A DNA stretch of 24,768 bases from positions 1 to 24,768 of the forward strand of contig PLXW01000165.1 of NCBI GenBank assembly GCA_003151595.1. The letters run 5' to 3'. This document shows, piece after piece, positions 15,699 through 24,593 of this stretch. Source of the DNA: Myxococcales bacterium (GTDB lineage: Bacteria; Myxococcota; Polyangia; Polyangiales; Polyangiaceae). The stretch's first letter is position 1. Every line of letters starts with the position of its first letter. The notes beneath the pieces are model-generated. The model searched no databases, was not told where the DNA came from, and saw only the letters and a list, made by a program, of their open reading frames with translations. A program made the translations under genes and the position numbers.

Positions 15699-17266
15699 AC
15701 GGGGATCACGCCGCGCTTCCGCGCAGGTCGCTCGATCCGTTTGTGTCTGGCGAGCTCGAGCCCCCACGCGATCGCCTTTCGCGTGTCGCGCGGATCGATG
15801 ACCTCGTCGACCAGCCCCCACCCCGCGACCTTGTAGATGTCGATGTTCTTCTGGATCTGATCGACGATCGCTTTGCGCACTTCGGGCGGCGGCGCCTGAT
15901 CGCCGAACAGCTTTCGCGACGCGATCCCGACCATCCCCTCGGCGCCCATCACGGAGATCTCGGCCGTCGGCCAGGCCACGATCAGGTCCGGCTCGTACGC
16001 TCGCCCGCACATCACATAGTACCCGGCGCCGTACGCCTTCCGCACGACGACCGTCACCTTCGGCACCGTGGCCGCGCTCATCACGTGCAGCAGCTTCGCG
16101 CCGTGGCGGATGATCCCCGCGTGCTCCACCTTCGAGCCGACCATGAAGCCGGGCACGTCCTGCAAGAAGACGAGCGGCACGTTGAAGGCGTCGCAGATCT
16201 GGATGAAGCGCGCGGCCTTGTCCGACGCGTCGACGTCGATGATCCCGCCGAGGTGCATCGGCTGACTGGCCACGACGCCCACGCTCTTGCCGCCGATGCG
16301 CGCGAGGCACGTGATGATGCTGCGCGCGAACCGCGGCTTGATGTCGAGGATGTCTCCGTTGTCGACGACCGATCGAATCAGTTTGTACATGTCGTACGGC
16401 TTGCGATTCGTCTCCGGCAGGAGATCGAGCAGCGCCTCGTCACGACGTTCGACCGGATCGGTGCACGCGATGTCAGGGGGTGATTCGTCGCAGCTCGAGC
16501 CGAAGTACGAGAGGTACTTCTTCATCGCCGCGATGCACGAGGCGTCGTCAGGGAACTCGCCGTCGCTGACGCCGCTCACCTCGGAGTGCACCTTCGACCC
16601 TCCGAGCTCCTGCTCGGCGATCTCCTGCCCCGTCACGGCCTTCACCAGCGCCGGTCCTGCGAGCGCGAGCGACCCGACGTTCTTCACCATCGGCACGTAG
16701 TCGGCGAGCCCCGGGATGTACGCCGTCCCCGCCGCGCCCGGCCCGACCATCGCCGCCACCTGCGGAACGACGCCGCTCATCACCACCTGCTCGCGGAACA
16801 GGTGACCCGATCCCGCAAACAACGAAATCATGTCGGGATGGCTCGACCCCGGATCGATCCGCGCGCCGCCGGAGTCGATGAACCACACGACGGGCCATCG
16901 CCCCTTCAACGCCATCGAGCGGAGGCGCGTGACCTTCTCTTCGCCCGTGTAGCCGATCGATCCGCCTTTGACGGTGAAGTCGTACGCCGCGGCGCACACC
17001 ATCCGTCCATCGACCTTGCCGAAGCCGGTGACGACGCCGTCGGCCGGCGGCTTGTCGGTGCCGTCGGGGCCGGCCGCGAGCCCCATCTGGGTGCCATGCA
17101 TGCCGATCTCGAAGTACACCCCGTCGTCGAAGAAGGCGGCCATGCGCTCGCGCGCGGTCATCTTCCCGCGCGCGTGCTGCTTCGCGATCTTGTCGGGGCC
17201 CCCCAGCTCGCGAATCGTCGCCTGGCGCGCCTCGAGTTGTTGCACCAGCTCACGCATCGTCGGCAT
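15695..17266 (-). CDS. Acyl-CoA carboxylase beta subunit (carboxyltransferase)
   Basis: 523 residues from ATG 17266, with GGGAG upstream; longer starts would run into the preceding gene. It transfers carboxyl from biotin to an acyl-CoA as part of a propionyl-, methylcrotonyl- or related CoA carboxylase, or works as a decarboxylase subunit. Both crotonase-fold halves are intact: SGGARIDPG (about 154), VGPGAAGTAYIPG, then IIDVDASDKAARFI, LQDVPGFMVG and RKAYGAGYYVMCGRAYEPDL. The last segment looks closer to methylcrotonyl/geranyl-type than to propionyl-type enzymes, though substrate is not decidable by eye. No biotin carboxylase or biotin carrier gene is in the window, so the partner must be encoded elsewhere. 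It is the last gene of the MarR operon, two bases after the crotonase stop. Confidence 0.93.
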   Translation of the reverse strand: MPTMRELVQQLEARQATIRELGGPDKIAKQHARGKMTARERMAAFFDDGVYFEIGMHGTQMGLAAGPDGTDKPPADGVVTGFGKVDGRMVCAAAYDFTVKGGSIGYTGEEKVTRLRSMALKGRWPVVWFIDSGGARIDPGSSHPDMISLFAGSGHLFREQVVMSGVVPQVAAMVGPGAAGTAYIPGLADYVPMVKNVGSLALAGPALVKAVTGQEIAEQELGGSKVHSEVSGVSDGEFPDDASCIAAMKKYLSYFGSSCDESPPDIACTDPVERRDEALLDLLPETNRKPYDMYKLIRSVVDNGDILDIKPRFARSIITCLARIGGKSVGVVASQPMHLGGIIDVDASDKAARFIQICDAFNVPLVFLQDVPGFMVGSKVEHAGIIRHGAKLLHVMSAATVPKVTVVVRKAYGAGYYVMCGRAYEPDLIVAWPTAEISVMGAEGMVGIASRKLFGDQAPPPEVRKAIVDQIQKNIDIYKVAGWGLVDEVIDPRDTRKAIAWGLELARHKRIERPARKRGVIPV

Positions 17267-17268
17267 CG

Positions 17269-18047
17269 CTATCTCCCGCTCCATTTCGGAGCCCGCTTCT
17301 CGAGAAACGCCATCAAGCCTTCGCGCGCGTCGTCCGTCGCGAGGCACTCACCGAGCTTGTCGCGAAGCATCGGCAGCGCCGCTTCGAGATCCATGTCGTC
17401 TTGCGCGGCGAACGCGCGCAGGCCGAGGCGCATCGTGCTGGGGCTCTTGTCGAGCAGCGCCTTCGCGAGGACCTGAACGCGTGCGTCGAGATCGGCGTGT
17501 GCCACCGCTTCGTTGACGAGCCCGATGCGCGCGGCTTCGTCGGCGTTGAGCTTCTCGCCGAGGAGCATCATCTGCGTGAGGCGACGACGCGGAATCAATC
17601 GCGCGAGCACGGCCATGATCATCATCGGGAAGAGCCCGACTTGAATCTCGGGCGTCCCCAGCTGCGCTTCGTGCGACGCGACGGCGAACGTGCTCGCGGC
17701 GACGATCCCGAGCCCGCCGCCCATCGCGTGCCCGTTCACCTTGGCGATCACTGGCTTCTCGAAGCGCGTCAGCGCGAGCAGCAGATCGGCATAGTCGCCT
17801 TTGTGCGGCAGCGCCTCGGCGTCCGCGCCGCTCGTCATCTGCTGGAAGTCCCCGCCGGCGCAGAACGCTTTCCCCGCGCCGGTGATCACGATCACGCGCA
17901 CGTCGCCGTCGGCGCGCGCATCGTCGAGCGCCCACAGGAGCTCGTTGGTCATCTGCGGCCCGATCGCGTTGCGGCGCTCGGGCACGTTGAGCGTGATCGT
18001 CATCACCCCGTCCGCGACCGCCGTGGCGATCTTCGCGTACGCGCGCA

Positions 18048-18048
<1 letters not shown>
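17269..18048 (-). CDS. Enoyl-CoA hydratase/isomerase family protein (crotonase)
   Basis: 259 residues from ATG 18048, which overlaps the upstream stop as TGATG, so translation is probably coupled. Crotonase landmarks: NVPERRNAIG (21-30), oxyanion-hole segment AFCAGGDF (61-68), VNGHAMGGGLGI (104-115) and GTPEIQVGLFP (131-141). Glu134 corresponds to one catalytic glutamate of classical hydratases, but the other position is Gly114 (GGGLG rather than GGGCE). This GGGxG variant occurs in methylglutaconyl-CoA hydratase-like and other crotonase subgroups, so the exact reaction (hydration, isomerisation or other) is open. It sits between the BKACE and carboxylase genes in one operon and probably processes a CoA intermediate of that pathway. 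Confidence 0.9.
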
Positions 18049-18953
<905 letters not shown>

Positions 18954-18955
18954 GG

Positions 18956-19456
18956 TCAGCCCTCGTTCTTCGTTTCTTCGCCCACGCCACGCCGCACGAT
19001 CGCCTGAACGCGCCGCGCGATCTTCGTCAGGATGCGGAGAAGCTCGCGCGTCTCCGCGCCCGTCAGGCTCCCCAGCGCCCCTCGAAACACTTCCATCGGC
19101 TCGACCGGAATGTCGCGCGCGATCTTCGCGCCCTTCTCCGTGAGCCGGATGTGCACGACGCGCCGGTCTTCGGTCGAGCGCTCGCGCACGACGAGCTCCT
19201 CGCGCTCCATGCGGTCGATGATTCCCGTCACGGTGCTGTTCTGCGCGCGGATGCGATCCGACAGATCGGAGAGCGACATGTCGCCGACGGTCTCGAGCAT
19301 CTTCACGACCGTGAGCTGCGGTCCGGTGAGCTCGGCGCGCCTGGCGAGCTCCTTCGTGATGCGACGGCTCTCCGTATAGAGATAGATGATGGCCTCGAGG
19401 ATCTGATCGACCTCGGCCTTCACCTCTCCTGAAAACACGCTCGGCGGGGGAGACAT
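18956..19456 (-). CDS. MarR family transcriptional regulator
   Basis: 166 residues from ATG 19456. A helical dimerisation segment precedes the winged helix: GPQLTVVKMLETVGDMSLSDL, recognition helix region QNSTVTGIIDRMEREELV, and wing RSTEDRRVVHIRLTEKG with the conserved Asp-Arg pair. Frames starting further upstream (to 19510) would include the promoter and are rejected. It is the first gene of the minus-strand operon, two bases before the BKACE start. A palindrome at its start codon suggests autoregulation, with a pathway CoA thioester or acid as the likely ligand (inference; MarR members of catabolic operons commonly work this way). No Shine-Dalgarno site is visible. Confidence 0.9.
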   Translation of the reverse strand: MSPPPSVFSGEVKAEVDQILEAIIYLYTESRRITKELARRAELTGPQLTVVKMLETVGDMSLSDLSDRIRAQNSTVTGIIDRMEREELVVRERSTEDRRVVHIRLTEKGAKIARDIPVEPMEVFRGALGSLTGAETRELLRILTKIARRVQAIVRRGVGEETKNEG

Positions 19457-19469
19457 TTCGTACACGAAA
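19456..19469 (-). promoter_or_regulatory. Operator-like palindrome at the MarR start
   Basis: TTTCGT-AC-ACGAAA is a perfect inverted repeat with 6-bp arms and a 2-bp centre. It abuts the predicted -10 box and shares one base with the MarR start codon. A MarR dimer bound here would block RNA polymerase and translation initiation sites alike. Its size and symmetry suit a MarR site. Binding is inferred. Confidence 0.6.
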
Positions 19470-19497
19470 CAATTAGCTGTCACGCGGCGCCAGTCAA
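19470..19497 (-). promoter_or_regulatory. Predicted sigma-70-type promoter of the MarR-BKACE operon
   Basis: On the minus strand TTGACT (19497-19492) is followed after 16 bases by TAATTG (19475-19470). The -35 is close to consensus and the -10 only moderately so. Transcription would begin near 19463, about seven bases before the ATG at 19456, giving a nearly leaderless message. This agrees with the lack of a ribosome site. Confidence 0.5.
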
Positions 19498-19580
19498 TAG
19501 GAAGGGGCAACAGGAAGCCTCCCTGAAGGGCTGCGTCTTGACGCCCGCGCGCGGCGCGCCCACGCCGACGACCCCACGGA

Positions 19581-20057
19581 ATGTCGAAACTAGCTCCCGA
19601 GCATCAGAGGCTTCATCGACTGGCCGGCGAGTGGGCCGGTGAAGAGATGATCTACGCATCCCCCTCCGATCGCGGCGGCCGCGCCTCGTCGCGCGCGATC
19701 GTGCGGGTCGAGATGGACGGCTTCTTCGTGGTGAGCGACTACGTCGAAGAGCGCGAAGGGGCGCCGCTCTACCGCGGGCACGGCATCTACGGATGGGACC
19801 CGACCGCGCGCGCGTACACGATGCACTGGTTCGACTCGATGGGCTCGATGCCGGCGACCGTGGCCCGCGGGCAGTGGGTCGTGCGCGGCGATTCGGACGA
19901 GGAGCTCACGTTCGAGCAGCGAACCCATCAAGGCTACGCGCGCTACTCGTACCGGTTCACGGTGGCCGACGTTTACGTCTTTCGGATCGAGAGCTCGCGC
20001 GACGGGCGGGCTTGGGTGCCGTTCATGGAAGGGAAATACCGGCGGCAACAAGCGTGA
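19581..20057 (+). CDS. DUF1579 family protein
   Basis: 158 residues from ATG 19581. The sequence HRLAGEWAGEE near the N-terminus, then MDGFFVVSDYVEE, YRGHGIYGWDPTARAYTMHWFDSMG and a final strand ending FMEGKYRR, follow the pattern of DUF1579, small lipocalin-like beta-barrel proteins of unknown role that may bind a hydrophobic ligand. No signal peptide is present, so it is probably cytoplasmic. It is divergent from the MarR operon (125 bp between starts, containing the MarR promoter) and lies upstream of the yceD-rpmF-fab cluster with a 104-bp gap, so it is probably a separate transcript. Confidence 0.8.
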   Translation: MSKLAPEHQRLHRLAGEWAGEEMIYASPSDRGGRASSRAIVRVEMDGFFVVSDYVEEREGAPLYRGHGIYGWDPTARAYTMHWFDSMGSMPATVARGQWVVRGDSDEELTFEQRTHQGYARYSYRFTVADVYVFRIESSRDGRAWVPFMEGKYRRQQA

Positions 20058-20122
20058 GTAGCGTGTTTTCTGGCGATTTTGTTGCGTGAGGCCCGCGCGC
20101 GTGCTTCACCTTGCGGCCCTTT

Positions 20123-20140
20123 CGCGACGTTCTCGTCGCG
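20123..20140 (+). other. Hairpin in the leader of the yceD-rpmF cluster
   Basis: CGCGACG (20123-20129), loop TTCT, CGTCGCG (20134-20140): a perfect 7-bp stem. It lies 22 bases before the DUF177 start, and a T-run occurs only ten bases later (20151-20154). It is too far from the T-run for a classical terminator. It may be a leader structure or a weak terminator for the DUF1579 gene. Confidence 0.4.
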
Positions 20141-20161
20141 CAGATCGCGGTTTTCGTTTCC

Positions 20162-20716
20162 ATGACCCAAGAGTTCACCATCCCCATCACCGATCTCGAC
20201 GTCGCCGGACGCGAGGTGAAGTTCCCCGTCCGCGCGGCGTGGGTGCGTGGCGCGCTCGAAGACAGCGACGCGACGGCGGCAGAGAACGACGGCTCGCTCG
20301 ACGTGCGCGTCTCGAAGAGCGGCAACGACGTCGTCGTCCGCGGCCACCTCATCGCCGATTTGACCGTCCCCTGCGCCCGGTGCCTGGAGAGCGTGAAGCT
20401 CCACATCGACCAGCCGCTGACGGCCCTCATGGTCCCCGCCTCGGACCTCCGCACGGCCAAGAACGAGGAAGATCTGTCGCCCGAGGAGCTCGACGTCGTC
20501 ACGTACAGCGGCGATACGATCGCCCTCGACGAGCTGGTTCGCGACGAGCTTCTCCTCGAAATCCCGATGATCCCCTTGTGCTCCGAGGATTGCCCGGGTA
20601 TGAGCCCGCCTCCCCATCTTGCGGGGGGCGCGGTCGGAAACACGCCCGAGAAGGCGATCGATCCGCGTTTGGCGCCGCTGTTGCGCCTGAAGAACTTGAC
20701 CGAGAAGAAGGAGTAA
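20162..20716 (+). CDS. yceD: YceD/DUF177 family 23S rRNA accumulation protein
   Basis: 184 residues from ATG 20162; a TTG start 51 bases upstream is less likely and would place the leader hairpin in the gene. Family signatures: VPCARCLESV (CxxC, about 76-85) and PLCSEDCPGM (CxxxC) in the C-terminal half, the usual four-cysteine arrangement of DUF177. The YceD protein is linked to 23S rRNA accumulation in gamma-proteobacteria and plants, and the gene is very often next to rpmF. That linkage is seen here: the rpmF start is four bases after the stop, with its AAGGAG ribosome site inside the end of this gene. The pair is likely co-translated. Confidence 0.9.
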   Translation: MTQEFTIPITDLDVAGREVKFPVRAAWVRGALEDSDATAAENDGSLDVRVSKSGNDVVVRGHLIADLTVPCARCLESVKLHIDQPLTALMVPASDLRTAKNEEDLSPEELDVVTYSGDTIALDELVRDELLLEIPMIPLCSEDCPGMSPPPHLAGGAVGNTPEKAIDPRLAPLLRLKNLTEKKE

Positions 20717-20720
20717 GACC

Positions 20721-20915
20721 GTGGCCGTCCCCAAGCGACGAACGAGCCGTTCCAAGCGCAACATGCGCCGTGCGAACCACGACAAGGTGACCGCGCCGCA
20801 ACTCGTTGCCTGCGCCAACTGCGGCGAGCCGAGTATTCCCCACCGGGCTTGCCCGTCGTGCGGGCATTACAAGGGCCGCGAGGTCAAAGCCAAGGCGACG
20901 ACCACCAAGGAGTGA
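20721..20915 (+). CDS. rpmF: 50S ribosomal protein bL32
   Basis: 64 residues starting at a GTG (20721) with AAGGAG nine bases upstream. The N-terminus AVPKRRTSRSKRNMRRANH is the classic bL32 opening. The zinc ribbon is of the four-cysteine type: CANC and CPSC. It therefore keeps zinc and is not the cysteine-free zinc-independent paralogue. It is placed between yceD and the fatty acid synthesis genes, as in many bacteria, although plsX, often next, is absent. A 139-bp gap separates it from fabH. Confidence 0.97.
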   Translation: MAVPKRRTSRSKRNMRRANHDKVTAPQLVACANCGEPSIPHRACPSCGHYKGREVKAKATTTKE

Positions 20916-20935
20916 CCGGAAAAGAGAGCGGAGCG

Positions 20936-20960
20936 CGGACGCGCACGGTCTGACCGTCCG
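20936..20960 (+). other. Stem-loop between rpmF and fabH
   Basis: CGGAC (20936-20940) pairs with GTCCG (20956-20960), and within it GGT/ACC closes a three-base loop. ACGGT/ACCGT (20945-20949/20953-20957) is an alternative pairing. It lies 20 bases past the rpmF stop. No T-tract follows at once, so at best it is a weak terminator or 3' end stabiliser separating the ribosomal gene from fabH. Confidence 0.3.
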
Positions 20961-21054
20961 GTCGTGATCGTTTCCGCTTTCCGTCCGCTCACGGGGCGCT
21001 AGATAGAGGGGGCTCGCGCCGGACGGCGCAGGCTCCTCGCTACGCCTACGACCC

Positions 21055-22050
21055 ATGGCCAACACCGCTCCCCGCTCGCGCATCCTCGGCACCGGACACT
21101 ATCTGCCGCCGATCGTGCGGACGAACGCCGACCTCGAGAAGCTGGTCGACACGTCCGACGCTTGGATCACCGAACGCACCGGCATCCGTGAGCGGCGCAT
21201 CGCGCCCGACGGCATCGTCACGAGCGACATGGCCACGGCCGCGGCGAAGGAAGCGCTGGCGATGGCCGGCCTCCAGGCGAGCGACCTCGACATGATCATC
21301 GTCGGGACGGTGACGCCCGACATGCCGATGCCGGCGACCGCCGTGTACGTCCAGCAGAAGCTCGGCGCCACGACGTGCCCCGCGTTCGACCTGAGCGCGG
21401 CGTGCGCGGGGTTCGTGTTCGGGCTGACGATCGCCGACAAGTTCGTGAGCTCGGGTACGATGAAGCACGTGCTCGTGGTGGGCGTGGAGCTCCTGTCGCG
21501 CGTGATCGACTGGAAGGATCGCACGACGTGCGTGCTCTTCGGCGACGGCGCAGGCGCGGTCGTCGTCGGTCCGACGGACGGATCGACCAGCGGGATCCTC
21601 TCCACCGCGATCCACACCGACGGCGCGCTCGCCGCGTCGCTGATGATCCCCGGTGGCGGCAGCGTGACGCCGGCCTCGCACGAGATGATCGATCAGAACC
21701 TGCACAAGGTTCACATGCGCGGGCAGGACATCTTCAAGGTGGCCGTGCGCAACCTCTTCAGCGCCAGCAAGAACGCGCTCGAAGCGGCGGGCATGACGAG
21801 CGAGAACGTCGATTGGATCTGCGCGCACCAGGCGAACCTGCGAATCATCGATCAGGTGACGAGCCGCCTCGCGGTGCCGGCCGAGAAGGTCCTCATCAAC
21901 ATCGATCGCGTCGGCAACACGTCGAGCGCGTCGATCCCGATCCTGGTCGACGAGAACTACCGCTCGGGCAAGATCAAGAAGGGCGACACCGTCTTGATGT
22001 GCGCGCTCGGCGCGGGCATCTCGTGGGGAAGCGCGCTCGTTCGGATGTGA
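21055..22050 (+). CDS. fabH: Beta-ketoacyl-ACP synthase III
   Basis: 331 residues. FabH starts type II fatty acid synthesis by condensing an acyl-CoA primer with malonyl-ACP. The catalytic triad is complete: Cys117 in SAACAGF, His258 in ICAHQAN and Asn288 in RVGNTS. The N-terminus RILGTGHYLPP and SDAWITERTGIRERR are standard. Its primer preference (acetyl or branched) cannot be told by eye. It is followed by a membrane protein gene and then fabD, fabG and acpP on the same strand. The start at ATG 21055 has no strong ribosome site. Confidence 0.96.
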   Translation: MANTAPRSRILGTGHYLPPIVRTNADLEKLVDTSDAWITERTGIRERRIAPDGIVTSDMATAAAKEALAMAGLQASDLDMIIVGTVTPDMPMPATAVYVQQKLGATTCPAFDLSAACAGFVFGLTIADKFVSSGTMKHVLVVGVELLSRVIDWKDRTTCVLFGDGAGAVVVGPTDGSTSGILSTAIHTDGALAASLMIPGGGSVTPASHEMIDQNLHKVHMRGQDIFKVAVRNLFSASKNALEAAGMTSENVDWICAHQANLRIIDQVTSRLAVPAEKVLINIDRVGNTSSASIPILVDENYRSGKIKKGDTVLMCALGAGISWGSALVRM

Positions 22051-22072
22051 GCGTGGTCGCGACGTGGCCCCG

Positions 22073-22633
22073 ATGAACGGACAGAGTCAGCTGCTGCGAC
22101 CGACCGACCTCGAATGGTCGGAGCGAACCGGCGGTCCGCGGGTGGAGTTCGTGCTCACGCCGTCGCGCATGGGGGCGCTCCCGGTGCTCGTGTTCGCGGG
22201 GGTGTGGGACTCGTTCCTGGTGTTCTTCTACCTGGCGATGCGGCATTCGCCGCGCGGGCCGAGCCTCTTGCTCCTGTTCCCGCTGATGCACGTGCTGGTC
22301 GGCGTGGCGGTGACGTGGGCGGCGCTGGTGAAGACGTTGAACCAGTCGCGGATCACGATCGACGGCGAGGCGTTCGTCATCCGTCAGGAGCCGATTCGCG
22401 CGCGAGGGTGCCGCGTGGCGACGCCGGACGTCGAGCGCTTCGAGCTGCACGAGCGGCGCGTGCCGGATGGAGACTCGTCGTGCTCCGCGCTCTTGATCCG
22501 GCGCGAGGGGAAGCCGCTGCGCCTCCCGTTGCAGGTCGATCAGCGCGCGCACCTCGTGTTCGTGGTGGCGAAGCTGAACGCGGCGCTGGCCGACGCGCGG
22601 AAGCTCCCGAGCATCGCCGCGCGCGTGACGTGA
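22073..22633 (+). CDS. Two-helix membrane protein with a PH-like C-terminal domain, unknown
   Basis: 186 residues from ATG 22073; a GTG nine bases earlier is an alternative. Two membrane segments (about 37-54 and 65-86) form a hairpin after a short soluble N-terminus. The C-terminal part (about 90-170: SRITIDGEAFVIRQEP, DVERFELHERRV, SALLIRREGKPLRLPL) is strand-rich and resembles bacterial PH (DUF304-like) domains that follow membrane hairpins. No family is recognised with confidence. Being inserted in the fab cluster between fabH and fabD is notable: the gap to fabH is 22 bp, so it is probably co-transcribed. Function unknown. Confidence 0.75.
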   Translation: MNGQSQLLRPTDLEWSERTGGPRVEFVLTPSRMGALPVLVFAGVWDSFLVFFYLAMRHSPRGPSLLLLFPLMHVLVGVAVTWAALVKTLNQSRITIDGEAFVIRQEPIRARGCRVATPDVERFELHERRVPDGDSSCSALLIRREGKPLRLPLQVDQRAHLVFVVAKLNAALADARKLPSIAARVT

Positions 22634-22667
22634 CACCCATCGAGTGATGCGCTACTCCGCGCGAACG

Positions 22668-23603
22668 ATGACAATCGCGTGGCTCTTCCCCGGGCAAGGT
22701 TCGCAGAGCGTCGGTATGGCCAAGGACGTCGTGGCGGCATCGGCCGCTGCGCGCGACGTGTTCGCGCGCGCCGACGAAGCGCTCGGTGAAAAGCTGAGCG
22801 CGTTGATCCTCGAGGGGCCCGAGGATCAACTGACGCTGACGGCGAACGCGCAGCCGGCGATCGTGACCGTGAGCTGCGCGCTGCTGGCGGCGATTCGCGA
22901 GCGCGTGCCGTCGCTGGCTCTGCCGGCGTTCGGAGCCGGCCACTCGCTCGGTGAGTACTCGGCGCTCGTCGCCTCGGGCGCGCTGTCGCTCGAAGACGCG
23001 GTGCGCATCGTGCGCGCACGCGGGCAAGCCATGCAGGAGGCGGTGCCGGCGGGGACGGGGGCGATGGCGGCGGTGATGGGGATCGATCCCGCGAAGCTCG
23101 AAGAGCTGTGCCGCGCGGCTTCCGGGAGCGAGGTGGTGAGCCCGGCGAACTTCAACGGGCCCGGGCAGATCGTGGTCGCCGGTCACGCCGCGGCGGTCGC
23201 GCGGCTCGGCGCGCTCGTCGAAGGCGAAAAGGGGAAAGCGATCCCGTTGAAGGTGAGCGCACCTTTCCATTGCGCGCTGATGGCGCCCGCGGGGCGCGTC
23301 GTGGCCGACAAGCTCGGCGCGGTGAAGGTGAACGCTCCGTCGTTCCCGATCGTCGCGAACGTCGATGCGCGGCCCAACAGCGACGCGGCGCGCGTGAAGG
23401 AGCTGCTGGTGCGCCAGGTCGACAGCCCCGTGCGCTGGGACGAGAGCGTCCGGTTCATCGCCGGTGCAGGCGTGGATCGCGCGATCGAGATCGGCCCTGG
23501 CAAGGTCCTCGCCGGCCTGGCGCGGCGGATCGCCAAGGAGGTCCGCGTGCTCAGCGTGGGCGACGTGGCGTCGCTGGATCAGGTCGCGGCGTTCCTGGCG
23601 TGA
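22668..23603 (+). CDS. fabD: Malonyl-CoA:ACP transacylase
   Basis: 311 residues from ATG 22668, chosen because FabD proteins begin just before the FPGQGSQ motif (here TIAWLFPGQGSQ); in-frame ATG 22647 and GTG 22644 would add seven or eight residues. It loads malonate onto ACP for elongation. Catalytic residues are in place: Ser93 in GHSLGEY, Arg118 and His201 in SAPFHCALM. The C-terminus IEIGPGKVLAGL is typical. It is third in the fabH-orphan-fabD-fabG-acpP order. Confidence 0.95.
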   Translation: MTIAWLFPGQGSQSVGMAKDVVAASAAARDVFARADEALGEKLSALILEGPEDQLTLTANAQPAIVTVSCALLAAIRERVPSLALPAFGAGHSLGEYSALVASGALSLEDAVRIVRARGQAMQEAVPAGTGAMAAVMGIDPAKLEELCRAASGSEVVSPANFNGPGQIVVAGHAAAVARLGALVEGEKGKAIPLKVSAPFHCALMAPAGRVVADKLGAVKVNAPSFPIVANVDARPNSDAARVKELLVRQVDSPVRWDESVRFIAGAGVDRAIEIGPGKVLAGLARRIAKEVRVLSVGDVASLDQVAAFLA

Positions 23604-23710
23604 ACGGCGCGGAGGACGCCGAGGCGCGATGCGTATGAAGCTGCGCGCCCAGGTGCGTCATCCAGTGCCGCTTGAACGGCGTGCACGGGCGTGGCAATAG
23701 CCGGCCCACC

Positions 23711-24490
23711 ATGTTTCGACTCGACGGAAAAGTGGCGCTCGTCACCGGCGGCTCACGCGGCATCGGTCGCGCATGCTGCGAGGCGCTCGCGGCACAAGGG
23801 GCGACCGTCATCGTCAACTACGTGAAGGGCGAGGCCGCCGCGCGCGAGGTCGCCGACGCGATCAAGGCGAAGGGCGGGAACGCCGAGATCGTGGGCTTCG
23901 ACGTCGCCGACACGAAGACCACCGAGACCGCGATCGAAGAGGTCATCAAGCGCCACGGCAAGCTCGACATCCTCGTCGCCAACGCCGGCATCGCCATCGA
24001 CGGCCTGCTCCTCCGCCTGAAGGACGACGATCTCACGCGCCTCTTCGACGTGAACGTCAAAGGGACGCTCACCTGCACGCGCGTCGCCACCAAATCGATG
24101 ATGCGCGCCGCCCCGCCCGCGGGCTCGGGCATCACGGGCAAGGGCTACGGGCGAGTCATCTTCCTCTCGAGCATCGTCGGCGAGATGGGCAACGTCGGTC
24201 AGACGGCCTACGCGGCTACGAAGGCGGCGCTCCTCGGCGCGGCCAAGTCCATCGCCCGCGAGCTCGCGTCGCGCAACGTCACGGTCAACGTCGTCGCCCC
24301 CGGCTTCATCGACACCGAGATGACGCAGGGGATGACCGAGCCGATGAAAGAGCAACTCTTGAAGGCGATCCCGCTCGGCCGCACCGGCCAGGCGAAAGAG
24401 ATCGCCGCCGCGTGCGTGTACCTCGCGAGCGACGAAGCCGCGTACGTCACGGGGCAGGTCCTTCGCGTCAACGGCGGTATGTACGTCTGA
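23711..24490 (+). CDS. fabG: 3-oxoacyl-ACP reductase
   Basis: 259 residues from ATG 23711. NADPH-dependent reduction of 3-ketoacyl-ACP in fatty acid elongation. Short-chain dehydrogenase features: TGGSRGIG (12-19), NAG (91-93), and catalytic Asn115, Ser144, Tyr157 and Lys161 (YAATK). The C-terminus ends VNGGMYV, as in typical FabG. About 12 extra residues ([11 protein letters not shown], about 125-135) precede the strand carrying Ser144; this loop extension is unusual against the common 245-residue length. A 107-bp gap separates it from fabD, and acpP follows after 103 bp. Confidence 0.95.
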   Translation: MFRLDGKVALVTGGSRGIGRACCEALAAQGATVIVNYVKGEAAAREVADAIKAKGGNAEIVGFDVADTKTTETAIEEVIKRHGKLDILVANAGIAIDGLLLRLKDDDLTRLFDVNVKGTLTCTRVATKSMMRAAPPAGSGITGKGYGRVIFLSSIVGEMGNVGQTAYAATKAALLGAAKSIARELASRNVTVNVVAPGFIDTEMTQGMTEPMKEQLLKAIPLGRTGQAKEIAAACVYLASDEAAYVTGQVLRVNGGMYV

Positions 24491-24593
24491 CGCTCCGTCG
24501 GTTTCGACGACTTTCGCTAGGCTTCCCTTCTCCTTTCCGTGTAAAAACCCGCGCTGCGGCTCACGATTCCCAACCGAGACACGAGGCAACGTA

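Noticed and set aside
13479..16310. 943-codon minus-strand frame
   Set aside because: Arg-rich antisense shadow of the orphan and GNAT genes, partly overlapping the true carboxylase frame.
18991..19472. Extension of the BKACE frame upstream through the MarR gene
   Set aside because: The sequence upstream of the ATG at 18953 is out of frame with MarR, Arg-rich and unlike the family, while 18953 has a proper ribosome site and matches family N-termini.
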